Shown here: positions 40,693 through 48,462 of the stretch, in pieces
Layout: each line of letters opens with the position of its first letter
Position numbering within the stretch: the first letter of the stretch is position 1
From: Clostridia bacterium
Lineage (GTDB): Bacteria > Bacillota > Clostridia > Oscillospirales > Acutalibacteraceae
Length of the DNA: 48,462 nt
Direction of reading: 5' to 3'
Assembly (NCBI GenBank): GCA_900767025.1
Contig: CAAFXS010000090.1
Coordinates: 1-48,462 of the forward strand
Position numbers and translations under genes: made by a program
The notes under the pieces: model-generated
What the model was told of the DNA's origin: nothing
The model's database searches: none
What the model saw: the letters and a program-made list of their open reading frames with translations, nothing else

Positions 40693-41674
40693 GGATATTA
40701 AAATTATTACTCTTTTGGGAATATCATTAACGGTGATACTGTCACTGGTATGTGCTTTTATTGAGCCTTGGTGCGCTCTTGTATGTGCAGCGCTGGGGCT
40801 TTGCCTTACGGCAGTGTTTTTGTATTGCACCAAAAAGAGATATGAAAAATTAAGCGAGCTTAACAATTATCTTTCTCTTGTGTGCTCCGGAAGGTACGAT
40901 ATGGACATAGGCGATAATGCCGAGGGCGAGCTTTCAATACTGAAAAATAATCTTTACAAGGTTATTACCATCCTGCGTTCACAAAACGAGGCATTGCAAA
41001 AGGACAAGGTTTATCTTGCGGACGCCCTTGCGGATATATCGCATCAGCTTAAAACGCCATTAACCTCAATGATGGTTATGACGGATTTGCTGAAGGAGGA
41101 CGGAAATGCAGAAAAAAGAGGGGAGTTCATTTCCATAATCGAGGCTCAGCTTGAAAAAATCAGGTGGCTGATTCTAAATCTCCTAAAGCTTTCAAAGCTT
41201 GACGCAGGCACTATTGAATTTAAATATGAAAATGTTTCCGTTAAAAAAGTCATTGACGAAAGCGTTAAGCCCTTTTTGCTGACCTTTGATTTAAAGGGTA
41301 TTGAATTTGTGAACACCGCAGAGGATTTCACCTTTAAGGGTGATGAAAAGTGGACAGCCGAGGCAGTGGGAAACATAATAAAAAACTGTATTGAGCATAC
41401 GGATAAAAACGGAACGCTTAAAATATCAACAACCTCAACAAATATTTATGACGCGTTGATAATAAGCGATAACGGCTGCGGTATCGCCAAGGAGGATTTG
41501 CCCCATATTTTTGAACGCTTTTATCACGGCAAAAATTCCTCGGCGGACAGCGTGGGTATAGGTCTTGCCCTTGCAAAGTCGGTGGTTGAAAAGGAAAGAG
41601 GAACAATCTCCGTTTCAAGCCAAGAGGGAAATGGCTCAACCTTTGAAATAAGATTTTATAAATCAATAGTTTAA
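40682..41674 (+). CDS. Intramembrane-sensing histidine kinase (BceS-like)
   Basis: A 330-residue sensor kinase. Two transmembrane helices (about residues 9-26 and 30-48) are joined by only a few residues, so it has no external sensing domain. That is typical of kinases that rely on a partner ABC transporter to sense antimicrobial peptides. Motifs: H box SHQLKTPLTSM with His121, N box NIIKNCIEHT, and ATP-lid DNGCGIAKEDLPHIFERFY with GIGLALAKSVVE. The ATG at 40682 lies two codons after a TTG that could also serve. Confidence 0.88.
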   Translation: MINKDIKIITLLGISLTVILSLVCAFIEPWCALVCAALGLCLTAVFLYCTKKRYEKLSELNNYLSLVCSGRYDMDIGDNAEGELSILKNNLYKVITILRSQNEALQKDKVYLADALADISHQLKTPLTSMMVMTDLLKEDGNAEKRGEFISIIEAQLEKIRWLILNLLKLSKLDAGTIEFKYENVSVKKVIDESVKPFLLTFDLKGIEFVNTAEDFTFKGDEKWTAEAVGNIIKNCIEHTDKNGTLKISTTSTNIYDALIISDNGCGIAKEDLPHIFERFYHGKNSSADSVGIGLALAKSVVEKERGTISVSSQEGNGSTFEIRFYKSIV

Positions 41675-41819
41675 ATTTCGGTTTGTCGGTATAAATAATT
41701 TTGTTGATATATCGTAGGGGAAGGGTCTCCCTTCCTGCAAGGATATATGTATTTCGGAAGGAAAAACCTGTCCCTACGGTGAAATATCCAACATCATTTA
41801 CGCCTACAAAACCTAATTT
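41673..41819. repeat. MITE-like palindromic repeat, copy B (variant centre)
   Basis: A 147-base imperfect palindrome between the kinase and ABC genes. Outer arms AAATTTCGGTTTGT and ACAAAACCTAATTT, then GTTGATAT/ATATCCAAC, then CGTAGGGG-A/T-CCCTACGG match the plan of copy A, but the core is another sequence, with a GGAAGGG-TCT-CCCTTCC hairpin. The first base of the element lies inside the kinase stop codon. It separates the two halves of the module. Confidence 0.8.
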
Positions 41820-41826
41820 ATTAAAA

Positions 41827-41840
41827 TGACAAAATTGTAA
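41827..41840 (+). promoter_or_regulatory. Bce-type response-regulator box before the ABC genes
   Basis: TGACA-AAAT-TGTAA is an exact T-N-A-C-A-N4-TGTAA match; a further TGTCA half (41847-41851) follows. The likely -10 is TATGAT at 41874-41879 and the -35 region (ACCGTG) is poor, which suits activation by the regulator. The box is farther from its -10 than in the regulator promoter (33 against 18 bases), so the two promoters may respond differently. Confidence 0.75.
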
Positions 41841-41912
41841 TTAAAATGTCACCGTGCGGTAATACCGAGGATTTATGATATAGTCAAACAAATGCAAAGG
41901 AGATAAATTTAT

Positions 41913-42596
41913 ATGAATATTCTCACAGTGAAAAATTTATCAAAAACCTACGGCAAGGGTGACACAATGGTAAAGGCCCTTGACAATGTTTCCTTCAGCG
42001 TTGAGCAGGGGGAGTTTGTTGCCATTATCGGTCCCTCGGGTTCGGGAAAATCAACTCTTCTCCACATTTTAGGCGGTGTTGATGTTCCCACAAGCGGCAG
42101 TGTCGTTATCAACGATGTGGACATTACAAAGCTTGACGAAACGGCTCTTGCCATATTCAGACGCCGTCAGATAGGCCTTATCTATCAGTTTTATAACCTT
42201 ATCCCCATTCTTACGGTGGAGGAAAATTTAACACTGCCACTGCTTCTTGACGGCAGAAAGCCTGACAAAAGGCAGATTGACGAGCTGATTAACAGGCTGG
42301 GTCTAAAGGACAGGCTTAATCATCTGCCTAACCAGCTTTCAGGCGGTCAACAGCAGAGGGTATCAATCGGCAGAGCACTTATTAATAACCCTGCCCTTAT
42401 GCTTGCAGACGAGCCTACGGGCAACCTTGACAGCGAGAACAGCAAGGAAATTGTTTCGCTTTTAAGGCATTTTAACAAGGAATACAAGCAAACCGTTATC
42501 ATCATCACTCACGATGAAAAAATTGCCCTTTCCGCCGACAGAATTATATCCATCGAGGACGGTAAAATTACAAGAGATGAGGTGAGGTTGGGTTGA
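41913..42596 (+). CDS. BceA/MacB-type ABC transporter ATPase
   Basis: A 227-residue ATPase of the group linked to FtsX-type permeases. Walker A GPSGSGKS at 40-47, Q-loop YQFYNLIPILTV, signature LSGGQQQR at 142-149, Walker B ALMLADEPTGNLD to residue 173, and H-loop ITHDEK. Members use ATP to free target molecules from antimicrobial peptides or to do mechanical work across the membrane. AAAGGAGA stands before the ATG. The stop overlaps the permease start. Confidence 0.9.
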   Translation: MNILTVKNLSKTYGKGDTMVKALDNVSFSVEQGEFVAIIGPSGSGKSTLLHILGGVDVPTSGSVVINDVDITKLDETALAIFRRRQIGLIYQFYNLIPILTVEENLTLPLLLDGRKPDKRQIDELINRLGLKDRLNHLPNQLSGGQQQRVSIGRALINNPALMLADEPTGNLDSENSKEIVSLLRHFNKEYKQTVIIITHDEKIALSADRIISIEDGKITRDEVRLG

Positions 42597-45160
42597 ACAT
42601 TATCAAAAAGCTGACCCTCCGTCACCTTAAAGAGAATAAAAGCAGAACGGTTATCACGACTCTTGGCATCTGCGTTTCCGTTGCAATGATAACCGCAGTG
42701 CTTGTCAGCGTTGCATCATTTATGAACTGTATGGGCGAGCTTTCCCTTTTCGGAAACGGTTATCAGCATGTGAAATATTTTGATGTTAATCAGCAGCAAA
42801 TTGAAGAGCTGAAAGCAGATGACAGGATAAAAGCCGTGGGGCTTTATCTTGACGGAACAAGATTAAGCGATAAAACCGAGGCACTCTCCTTTGTGGTGGA
42901 AAACAGAGCCTCGGACCACGCAGGTACAAGCGATTTTTATATTGCCGACACAACGAATTTTGAGCAGATTATAACCTGCAAATATGACGGCACCTTGCCT
43001 AAAAACGAAAAGGAAATCCTTGTGGAAAAGGATTTTATCGAAAAAAATAACCTTGACTGGAAAATAGGCGACACCGTTAAGGTTGACGCAGGCACGAGAT
43101 ATGAAACCGATGAATACGGAAAGCATCAGTTCACAGGAAGCTATCTTGCCGGCGAAACCTTCGAAAAAAGCGGTGAGGCTGAATTTAAAATTGTCGGCAT
43201 TCTCAATGGCAACAATGCCACCTATTCCTATAAAATTTTAAGGGGCTTAAGCGAAAAGGAAGCCACAACAATGGTTTTAAGTGCCTCGGTTGAGCTTAGT
43301 GAGGTTAACTATAAATCCCTTAATGTGATAAAGGATATTGCCGAAAAATACGATATAACCGATTACGCTACAAACAAGGATTACCTTGAAACCAAGTTTG
43401 CCATTGACGAAAACAGCACTCTTGCCACAAGCATCTTACCTATGGCGGTTATTATTCTTGTGATAATTATGATTGCGTCGGTTATGCTGATTTACAATGC
43501 ATTTGGTATGTCCCTGTCGGAGCGTACCCGTTATCTCGGTATGCTTTCAAGTGTTGGCGCAACAAAAAAGCAGAAAAGGCAGTCGGTTTATTTTGAGGGT
43601 GCAGTGCTGGGAGCAATCGGTATCCCCGTGGGCATAATTGCAGGTATTATAGGTATTGCCATTACCCTAAAGGCAATAGGCGGCAAAATCCTTTCAACAG
43701 GTATGATTTTAGGCCTTGAGGACTCAGGAATTGAGTTTGATACCGTTGTACCCATTTGGGCGGTAGTGTGCATTGTTATTGTCAGCGCACTTACAATTTT
43801 GATTTCCTCCTTTATTCCTGCAAAAAAGGCATCGTCAATTACTCCCATTGAGGCGCTGAGGCAGAGCAAGGAAATTAAGCTTAAATCCAAAAAGCTGAAA
43901 TCACCTAAATATATCCGCAAAATCTTTGGCTACGAGGGTGAGCTTGCCTATAAAAATCTTAAGCGAAACGGTAAAAAATCGAGAGTAATCACCGCTTCAA
44001 TTGCTCTTTCCGTGGTGCTGTTTTTGAGCGTTAACTATTTCTGCCAGATGTTCCATCAGGCAAACAGTATGGAAATGAGTGTGCCTTATCAAATTCAGGT
44101 AACTTATACCGATGAAAAAGACAGCGATATACTTGTTCAAAAGCTTTCAGAGCTCAGCGATGTTGACGATGTTTATTCGGTAGTCAATAATTTTTTCTTC
44201 TATGGCAAAAAGGCTAACGACGGCACTAATCAGGAGCTTACCAAAAAGGATGTGCTGACCTCTACCTATTCTAACCTGTTTGATAAAAATGCAGCCTTGT
44301 ATCTAAATGCAGTTGACGACAGGTACTTTGATGAGCTTTGCAAGGCAAACGGCATTGACCCCAAGGATTATTACCAAGGCTCACTGAAATGTGTTGTAAT
44401 GAACAATATCAGTCATAAATCAGGCGGAGCGAAGGTGTTTAACGATAATCTGTTAGGTGAAAAGATTTTTAATGACGGCTGTGACGATAAGGACAAGGTT
44501 GAAATTACCGCTTTCGTTAAGTACGATGAAAATGTAAAGGCTTGCAGTTTAAATCCCAAGGGCAGCATCAGTGCTTACATTCCCTTAAGTGCGGTTCCCT
44601 CATTCGATTTCTTCGGTTGTATAAATCTGGGCATCGAAACCCAGCGCCATGCAGAGGTTTATGAGGCAATTCAGGCAATGCTTGAAGAAAATAATTTTTC
44701 ATATACTTATGTTAACGATTATGTTGAATCAATGGAAATGGTTAACACACTGCTCTTTGCACTTGAGGTATTCACCTACGGCTTTATAACCCTTATTACA
44801 CTGATTACCCTTGCAAACATTATCAACACAATCTCCACAAGCATTGATATGCGCAGAAAGGAATTTGCAATGCTTAAATCCGTGGGAACAACCCAAAAGG
44901 GCTTTTACAAAATGGTTAACCTTGAAAGCCTGTTTTACGGACTCAGGGCGTTGGTGTTCGGCATTCCTATCAGCATTGCAGTAAGCTACCTTATGAATCA
45001 TCAGCTTGGCTCGGATGCGATACCCTTTGAGATTAATTGGTTGATGTATCTTGCAGTAATAGCGGCAGTGTTCATAATCATCGGTGTGTCAATGCTTTAT
45101 TCGGTGTCAAAGCTGAAAAACGATTCCATAGTTGAAACCCTTAAGGAAGAGATAAATTAG
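42593..45160 (+). CDS. FtsX-type ABC permease with two extracellular domains
   Basis: An 855-residue permease. A first helix at about 20-44 leads to a large external domain (48-280), then three helices near 283-305, 335-360 and 380-408 with a linker ending in PAKKASSITPIEALRQ, the FtsX/MacB domain end. A second unit repeats the plan: helix at about 462-478, external domain to about 705, and three helices to the C-terminus. This gives two FtsX modules and eight helices, in contrast to BceB (about 650 residues, ten helices, a single external domain). The TTG start overlaps the ATPase stop. Regulation by the linked kinase fits a sensing and resistance role; the ligand is unknown. Confidence 0.85.
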   Translation: MNIIKKLTLRHLKENKSRTVITTLGICVSVAMITAVLVSVASFMNCMGELSLFGNGYQHVKYFDVNQQQIEELKADDRIKAVGLYLDGTRLSDKTEALSFVVENRASDHAGTSDFYIADTTNFEQIITCKYDGTLPKNEKEILVEKDFIEKNNLDWKIGDTVKVDAGTRYETDEYGKHQFTGSYLAGETFEKSGEAEFKIVGILNGNNATYSYKILRGLSEKEATTMVLSASVELSEVNYKSLNVIKDIAEKYDITDYATNKDYLETKFAIDENSTLATSILPMAVIILVIIMIASVMLIYNAFGMSLSERTRYLGMLSSVGATKKQKRQSVYFEGAVLGAIGIPVGIIAGIIGIAITLKAIGGKILSTGMILGLEDSGIEFDTVVPIWAVVCIVIVSALTILISSFIPAKKASSITPIEALRQSKEIKLKSKKLKSPKYIRKIFGYEGELAYKNLKRNGKKSRVITASIALSVVLFLSVNYFCQMFHQANSMEMSVPYQIQVTYTDEKDSDILVQKLSELSDVDDVYSVVNNFFFYGKKANDGTNQELTKKDVLTSTYSNLFDKNAALYLNAVDDRYFDELCKANGIDPKDYYQGSLKCVVMNNISHKSGGAKVFNDNLLGEKIFNDGCDDKDKVEITAFVKYDENVKACSLNPKGSISAYIPLSAVPSFDFFGCINLGIETQRHAEVYEAIQAMLEENNFSYTYVNDYVESMEMVNTLLFALEVFTYGFITLITLITLANIINTISTSIDMRRKEFAMLKSVGTTQKGFYKMVNLESLFYGLRALVFGIPISIAVSYLMNHQLGSDAIPFEINWLMYLAVIAAVFIIIGVSMLYSVSKLKNDSIVETLKEEIN

Positions 45161-45229
45161 CATAAATATTAAAAATATTCAGTCTTTTTGCAGAAAATAT
45201 ACGCCAAATGTATAAATATGCAGAAAAAG

Positions 45230-45258
45230 TTGACAATCGTTTTTAATAGTTGTATAAT
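45230..45258 (+). promoter_or_regulatory. Perfect promoter of gdhA
   Basis: TTGACA and TATAAT, both consensus, with 17-base spacing. The predicted start at about 45265 falls inside a palindrome (45260-45291). Confidence 0.92.
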
Positions 45259-45259
45259 T

Positions 45260-45314
45260 CCCCTAAAGTGCCGATGATGGTGCTTTAGGGGATTTGAATA
45301 TATTGTTCAAATCC
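45260..45314 (+). promoter_or_regulatory. Overlapping palindromes at the gdhA start and leader
   Basis: First, CCCCTAAAGTGCC pairs with GGTGCTTTAGGGG (13 bp including two wobbles in RNA) across a GATGAT centre, directly after the -10 box. Second, GGATTTGAA pairs with TTCAAATCC (45290-45314). The two share GG at 45290-45291. Since transcription should start within the left arm of the first palindrome, it is more likely a repressor operator than an RNA hairpin; the second is in the leader and could form in RNA. Likely nitrogen or growth control, by inference. Confidence 0.55.
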
Positions 45315-45351
45315 TTTCTCTGTTAGTCTAATAATTTATGGGAGGGTATTT

Positions 45352-46683
45352 ATGACTTATTCAGAAAAAGTATTAGAAGAATTAAAAGCAAAAAATCCGG
45401 ACCAGCCGGAATTTATCCAGGCTGCCACAGAGGTGCTTGAGGCACTGGCTCCTGTTGTTGACAATGATCCCAAGTATGCTAAAGCAGGTCTGCTTGAAAG
45501 GCTTGTTGAGCCTGAAAGACAGATTATGTTCCGTATTCCCTGGGTTGATGACAAGGGCGAGGTTCATGTTAACCGCGGCTACCGTGTTCAGTTCAACTCT
45601 GCAATCGGTCCTTACAAGGGCGGTCTTCGACTTCACCCAAGCGTAAACCTCAGTATAATCAAGTTCCTTGGCTTTGAGCAGATTTTCAAAAACAGCCTTA
45701 CAGGCTTGCCTATCGGCGGTGCAAAGGGCGGCTCTGACTTTGACCCCAAGGGCAAGAGCGATATGGAGGTTATGCGTTTCTGCCAGGCATTCATGAACGA
45801 GCTTTACAAATATGTCGGTGCAGACGAGGACGTTCCTGCTGGTGACATCGGTACAGGTGCCCGTGAGGTTGGTTATCTCTACGGTCAGTACAAAAAGCTT
45901 ACAAACCGTTCAGAGGGCGTGCTTACAGGTAAGGGACTCAGCTTCGGCGGCTCACTTGCCCGTACAGAGGCAACAGGCTACGGCCTTGTTTATATTACCG
46001 AGGAGCTCCTTAAGGACCACGGCAAAAATATCAGCGGTGCAAGGATTGCAGTTTCCGGCTCAGGTAACGTTGCTATCTATGCTATGGAAAAGGCAGAGCA
46101 GTTAGGCGGAAAGGTTATTTCCTGCTCAGACTCAACAGGCTATATCATTGACGAAAACGGTATTGATGTTGCCGCCGTTAAGCAGATTAAAGAGGTTGAC
46201 AGAAAGAGAATAAGTGAATATCTCAACTATCATCCGGATGCAGTTTACGCCGAGGGCTCTGTTTGGGATAATGTTAACTGTGAGATTGCTCTTCCCTGTG
46301 CAACACAGAATGAAATTAAAAAGGCACAGGCTGAAAGGCTTGCAAAAACAGGCTGCTACGCAGTATGCGAGGGTGCAAATATGCCTACCGATAACGAGGC
46401 TATCCAGGTGTTCCTTGAAAGCAAGGTGCTCTTTATTCCCGGTAAGGCTTCCAACGCAGGCGGTGTTGCTACCTCCGCTCTTGAAATGGGTCAGAACTCA
46501 ATTCGTTCAAGCTGGACCTTTGACGAGGTTGACGCAAAGCTTAAGGGCATTATGATTAATATTTACTATCATATGAAAAATGCCTGCGAGCAGTATGATG
46601 CAGTTGACAACTTTGTAGTAGGTGCAAACATTGCAGGCTTTATGAAGGTTGCCGACGCTATGATGGCACAGGGTATTGTATAA
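45352..46683 (+). CDS. gdhA: NADP-type glutamate dehydrogenase
   Basis: A 443-residue hexameric-type glutamate dehydrogenase that combines ammonia and 2-oxoglutarate. The substrate lysines (Lys89 in GPYKGG, Lys113, and the catalytic Lys125 in PIGGAKGG) and catalytic Asp165 (AGDIGTG) are all present. The nucleotide-binding SGSGNVA at 235-241 and the following SDSTGYI resemble NADP-dependent assimilatory forms. GGGAGG lies nine bases before the ATG. Single gene between a perfect promoter with a palindrome and a strong terminator, so strongly expressed and probably regulated. It uses the 2-oxoglutarate that a citrate-synthase branch would supply. Confidence 0.95.
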   Translation: MTYSEKVLEELKAKNPDQPEFIQAATEVLEALAPVVDNDPKYAKAGLLERLVEPERQIMFRIPWVDDKGEVHVNRGYRVQFNSAIGPYKGGLRLHPSVNLSIIKFLGFEQIFKNSLTGLPIGGAKGGSDFDPKGKSDMEVMRFCQAFMNELYKYVGADEDVPAGDIGTGAREVGYLYGQYKKLTNRSEGVLTGKGLSFGGSLARTEATGYGLVYITEELLKDHGKNISGARIAVSGSGNVAIYAMEKAEQLGGKVISCSDSTGYIIDENGIDVAAVKQIKEVDRKRISEYLNYHPDAVYAEGSVWDNVNCEIALPCATQNEIKKAQAERLAKTGCYAVCEGANMPTDNEAIQVFLESKVLFIPGKASNAGGVATSALEMGQNSIRSSWTFDEVDAKLKGIMINIYYHMKNACEQYDAVDNFVVGANIAGFMKVADAMMAQGIV

Positions 46684-46695
46684 TTATTTCAAAGC

Positions 46696-46730
46696 AAAAG
46701 GACTTGTTCGTTGTGAACAGGTCCTTTTAT
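46696..46730 (+). terminator. Terminator after gdhA
   Basis: AAAAGGACTTGTTC pairs with GAACAGGTCCTTTT (14 bp, one wobble) around GTTGT, with T and A runs on the flanks. Confidence 0.93.
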
Positions 46731-46737
46731 TATGCAC

Positions 46738-46765
46738 TTGAATTATTTTCATAAATGATTATAAT
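46738..46765 (+). promoter_or_regulatory. Promoter of the ClC gene
   Basis: TTGAAT and TATAAT with 16-base spacing; the predicted start near 46772 leaves a leader of about 28 bases. Confidence 0.7.
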
Positions 46766-46799
46766 TTATTTTAGAAAATAGTTTAATAAGAGAAAAAAG

Positions 46800-48371
46800 A
46801 TGAAAGAGAAAGAAAAATCAACCTTTAGGAAAATTGAATATCACAAAAAAGAGAGCTTTTATCTTATCGTCCGTGGTCTTGAGGTGGGCGTAACGGCAGG
46901 GCTTATTTCCGTGCTTTACAGATTTCTCCTGTCCTTTGCAGAGGATAAGCTTTATACCGTCCTTGATTTTGTCAAGGGCAGTCCTGTCAGAATAGCCCTG
47001 TGGCTTGTCATCTTAATGCTTATCGGCGGGGTGGTTTATCTTATTACCCGTTGGGAGCCTATGGCAGCAGGCTCAGGCATACCACAGATAAACGGCGAGG
47101 TTAAGGGCTATTTCAGCCAAAGCTGGTGGCGTGTTATACTTGGCAAGCTTGTGGGCGGTACACTTTCCGTTTTCAGCGGTCTGTCTTTGGGCAGAGAGGG
47201 TCCCAGCGTTCAGCTTGGCGGTATGGCAGGCAAGGGCGTTGCCAGGCTCACCAAGGCGGATAAAACTACCGAAATAAGAATGATTAGCTGTGGCGCAGGG
47301 GCAGGTATGTCTGCGGCGTTTAATGCTCCACTTGCGGGAATTATGTTTGTGCTGGAGGAAATTCATCATTCCTTTGACAAAAGCATACTCTGTATGGGCA
47401 TTGTTGCCACGGTAACTGCCGATTTCACATCAAAGCTGTTTTTCGGTCAAAGCACAACATTTAATTATGATACCGTTGTTTTTCCGCTGAAATACTACTG
47501 GCTCCTTATTCTTATCGGCTCGTTTTTAGGCGTCAGCGGAGTGCTTTATAACATTATTATGGTTAAAATGCAGGCTCTTTACAGGTCTGTTAAAAAGATA
47601 CCGAATTATATAAAACTGCCGTTTGTATTTTTGGTCAGCGGTGTTGTCGGCTTGCTTTTGCCGGAAATACTTTGCGGCGGTCACAGTATGGAAATACTGC
47701 TGATGAAGGAGCATCCGTCGCTGAACGCACTTATTCTTTTGGCAACGGCAAAATTCCTTTTCGGCGCTTTCTGCTTTGCCTCGGGTGCACCCGGCGGAAC
47801 ACTTTATCCCCTTTGTATTTTAGGTGCATATCTGGGTGCAATGTTCGGCACTGCGTCAATAAATGCTTTTGATTTGTCCCCGACTCTGTGGGAAGAGTTC
47901 GTTGTAATCGGTATGGCAGGCTTTTTCTCCTCAATTGTCCGCAGTCCCATAACAGGAATTGTTCTTGTTTTTGAGCTTACGGGTAATATGAATAACCTTT
48001 TGCCTTTGGCAACGGTGAGCCTTATCAGCTACGCAACTGCAAATCTTCTGGGCACAAGTCCGTTTTATGAAACACTGCTTGAAAAAATGCTCAGCACAAG
48101 CAAGAATGCACCGGAATTCCACGATACCGACGAAAAGGTGCTTAAAACCTTTGTGGTTCCGGTTGGCAGCAGTATTGCAAAAAAGAGTATTTCAAGTGTT
48201 GAATGGGGCAAGCACTGCCTTGTTGTAAGCATTGAAAGGGACGGCGTTTCAATTACACCAAAGGGCGATACCGTTATTAAAGAGGGCGACGAGCTTGTGC
48301 TGTTAGTCAGCCAACGGCGTTTTTCAAGGGATAACGCCCGGCTTGAAAAAATGATAAACAGTTCATCTTAA
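46800..48371 (+). CDS. ClC-type chloride channel/antiporter with TrkA-C domain
   Basis: A 523-residue ClC protein. Chloride-path motifs are GSGIPQ at 91-96, GREGP at 131-135 with the gating Glu133, and GAPGGTLYP. The internal acidic pair Glu186-Glu187 (LEEIHHSF) matches the proton-path glutamate of E. coli ClC, so it is probably a chloride/proton antiporter and not a channel. The last 85 or so residues form a TrkA-C (RCK-C) domain instead of the more common CBS pair: it may bind a nucleotide, and in Gram-positives such domains can bind c-di-AMP, which would tie in with darA. Weak ribosome site (AAGAGA) before the ATG. Confidence 0.9.
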   Translation: MKEKEKSTFRKIEYHKKESFYLIVRGLEVGVTAGLISVLYRFLLSFAEDKLYTVLDFVKGSPVRIALWLVILMLIGGVVYLITRWEPMAAGSGIPQINGEVKGYFSQSWWRVILGKLVGGTLSVFSGLSLGREGPSVQLGGMAGKGVARLTKADKTTEIRMISCGAGAGMSAAFNAPLAGIMFVLEEIHHSFDKSILCMGIVATVTADFTSKLFFGQSTTFNYDTVVFPLKYYWLLILIGSFLGVSGVLYNIIMVKMQALYRSVKKIPNYIKLPFVFLVSGVVGLLLPEILCGGHSMEILLMKEHPSLNALILLATAKFLFGAFCFASGAPGGTLYPLCILGAYLGAMFGTASINAFDLSPTLWEEFVVIGMAGFFSSIVRSPITGIVLVFELTGNMNNLLPLATVSLISYATANLLGTSPFYETLLEKMLSTSKNAPEFHDTDEKVLKTFVVPVGSSIAKKSISSVEWGKHCLVVSIERDGVSITPKGDTVIKEGDELVLLVSQRRFSRDNARLEKMINSSS

Positions 48372-48383
48372 TTTAAAATTGAA

Positions 48384-48462
48384 AAATTCCGGTTTGTAAG
48401 GTTGTTATGAACAACCGTAGGGGCGACTATCAGTCGCCCGCCAATTCGGGCGGATAATATCC
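48384..48462. repeat. MITE-like palindromic repeat, copy C (cut by window end)
   Basis: The 79 bases visible match the first 79 bases of copy A except one C-to-T change. It begins 13 bases after the ClC stop codon and runs off the window. Near identity over ten kilobases suggests recent spread or gene conversion. Confidence 0.95.

Overview
The window reads as a chromosomal segment of a low-to-moderate GC, spore-forming Clostridia-type Firmicute, most likely a gut Oscillospirales/Ruminococcaceae relative. The reasons are consensus sigma-A promoters, GGAGG ribosome sites, a gerA-type germination operon, the darA-holB-ricT cluster typical of Firmicutes, CGAAC-N4-GTTCG SOS boxes, a Bce-like two-component/ABC module, and a Tn916/Tn1549-like integrative conjugative element (ICE). 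The species is not determined. No rRNA, tRNA or CRISPR array was seen.

Bases 1 to about 12.3 kb are the right-hand part of an ICE. First comes a conjugation module: a coupling-protein fragment cut off at the window edge or truly truncated, Maff2, a TrbL/VirB6-like channel protein, a small Cys-rich protein, PrgI, the VirB4 ATPase, sortase B, a Cys-rich VLP protein and a membrane-anchored CHAP hydrolase. After a strong terminator comes a regulation and recombination module: an XRE repressor read leftward, an attenuator-like leader, a SLOG gene joined by a deletion scar to a sigma-like remnant, a MazF-like protein, three tandem excisionase-like genes and a tyrosine integrase. Tandem 12-bp repeats lie in the gene-poor right end. 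The element sits just upstream of ilvD. The scars suggest an ICE that is at least partly decayed.

From about 12.4 to 27.7 kb the host chromosome carries ilvD with a TagH-like ABC ATPase; a leftward capsule-regulation trio (Wzz/CpsC, BY-kinase, PHP phosphatase); a divergent operon of a GH63-like glycosidase and a tail-anchored metallophosphoesterase; a GtrA-like protein; an operon of RlmD-type methyltransferase, PqqD-like protein, nucleotidyltransferase and lepA; and a clearly broken gpsA.

From about 27.7 to 38.5 kb come DUF4363 and DUF421 membrane genes (leftward), the divergent gerA-gerB-gerC germination operon, citrate synthase, a multi-spanning protein of unknown role, an auxin-efflux-type carrier, darA-holB-ricT and a small 2x[4Fe-4S] ferredoxin.

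From about 38.5 kb to the end are a palindromic MITE-like repeat family (three copies in the window), dinB under a perfect promoter carrying two SOS boxes, a response regulator/histidine kinase/ABC ATPase/FtsX permease module with matching inverted-repeat boxes upstream of both transcription units, gdhA with a palindrome over its predicted transcription start, and a ClC chloride channel with a TrkA-C tail.
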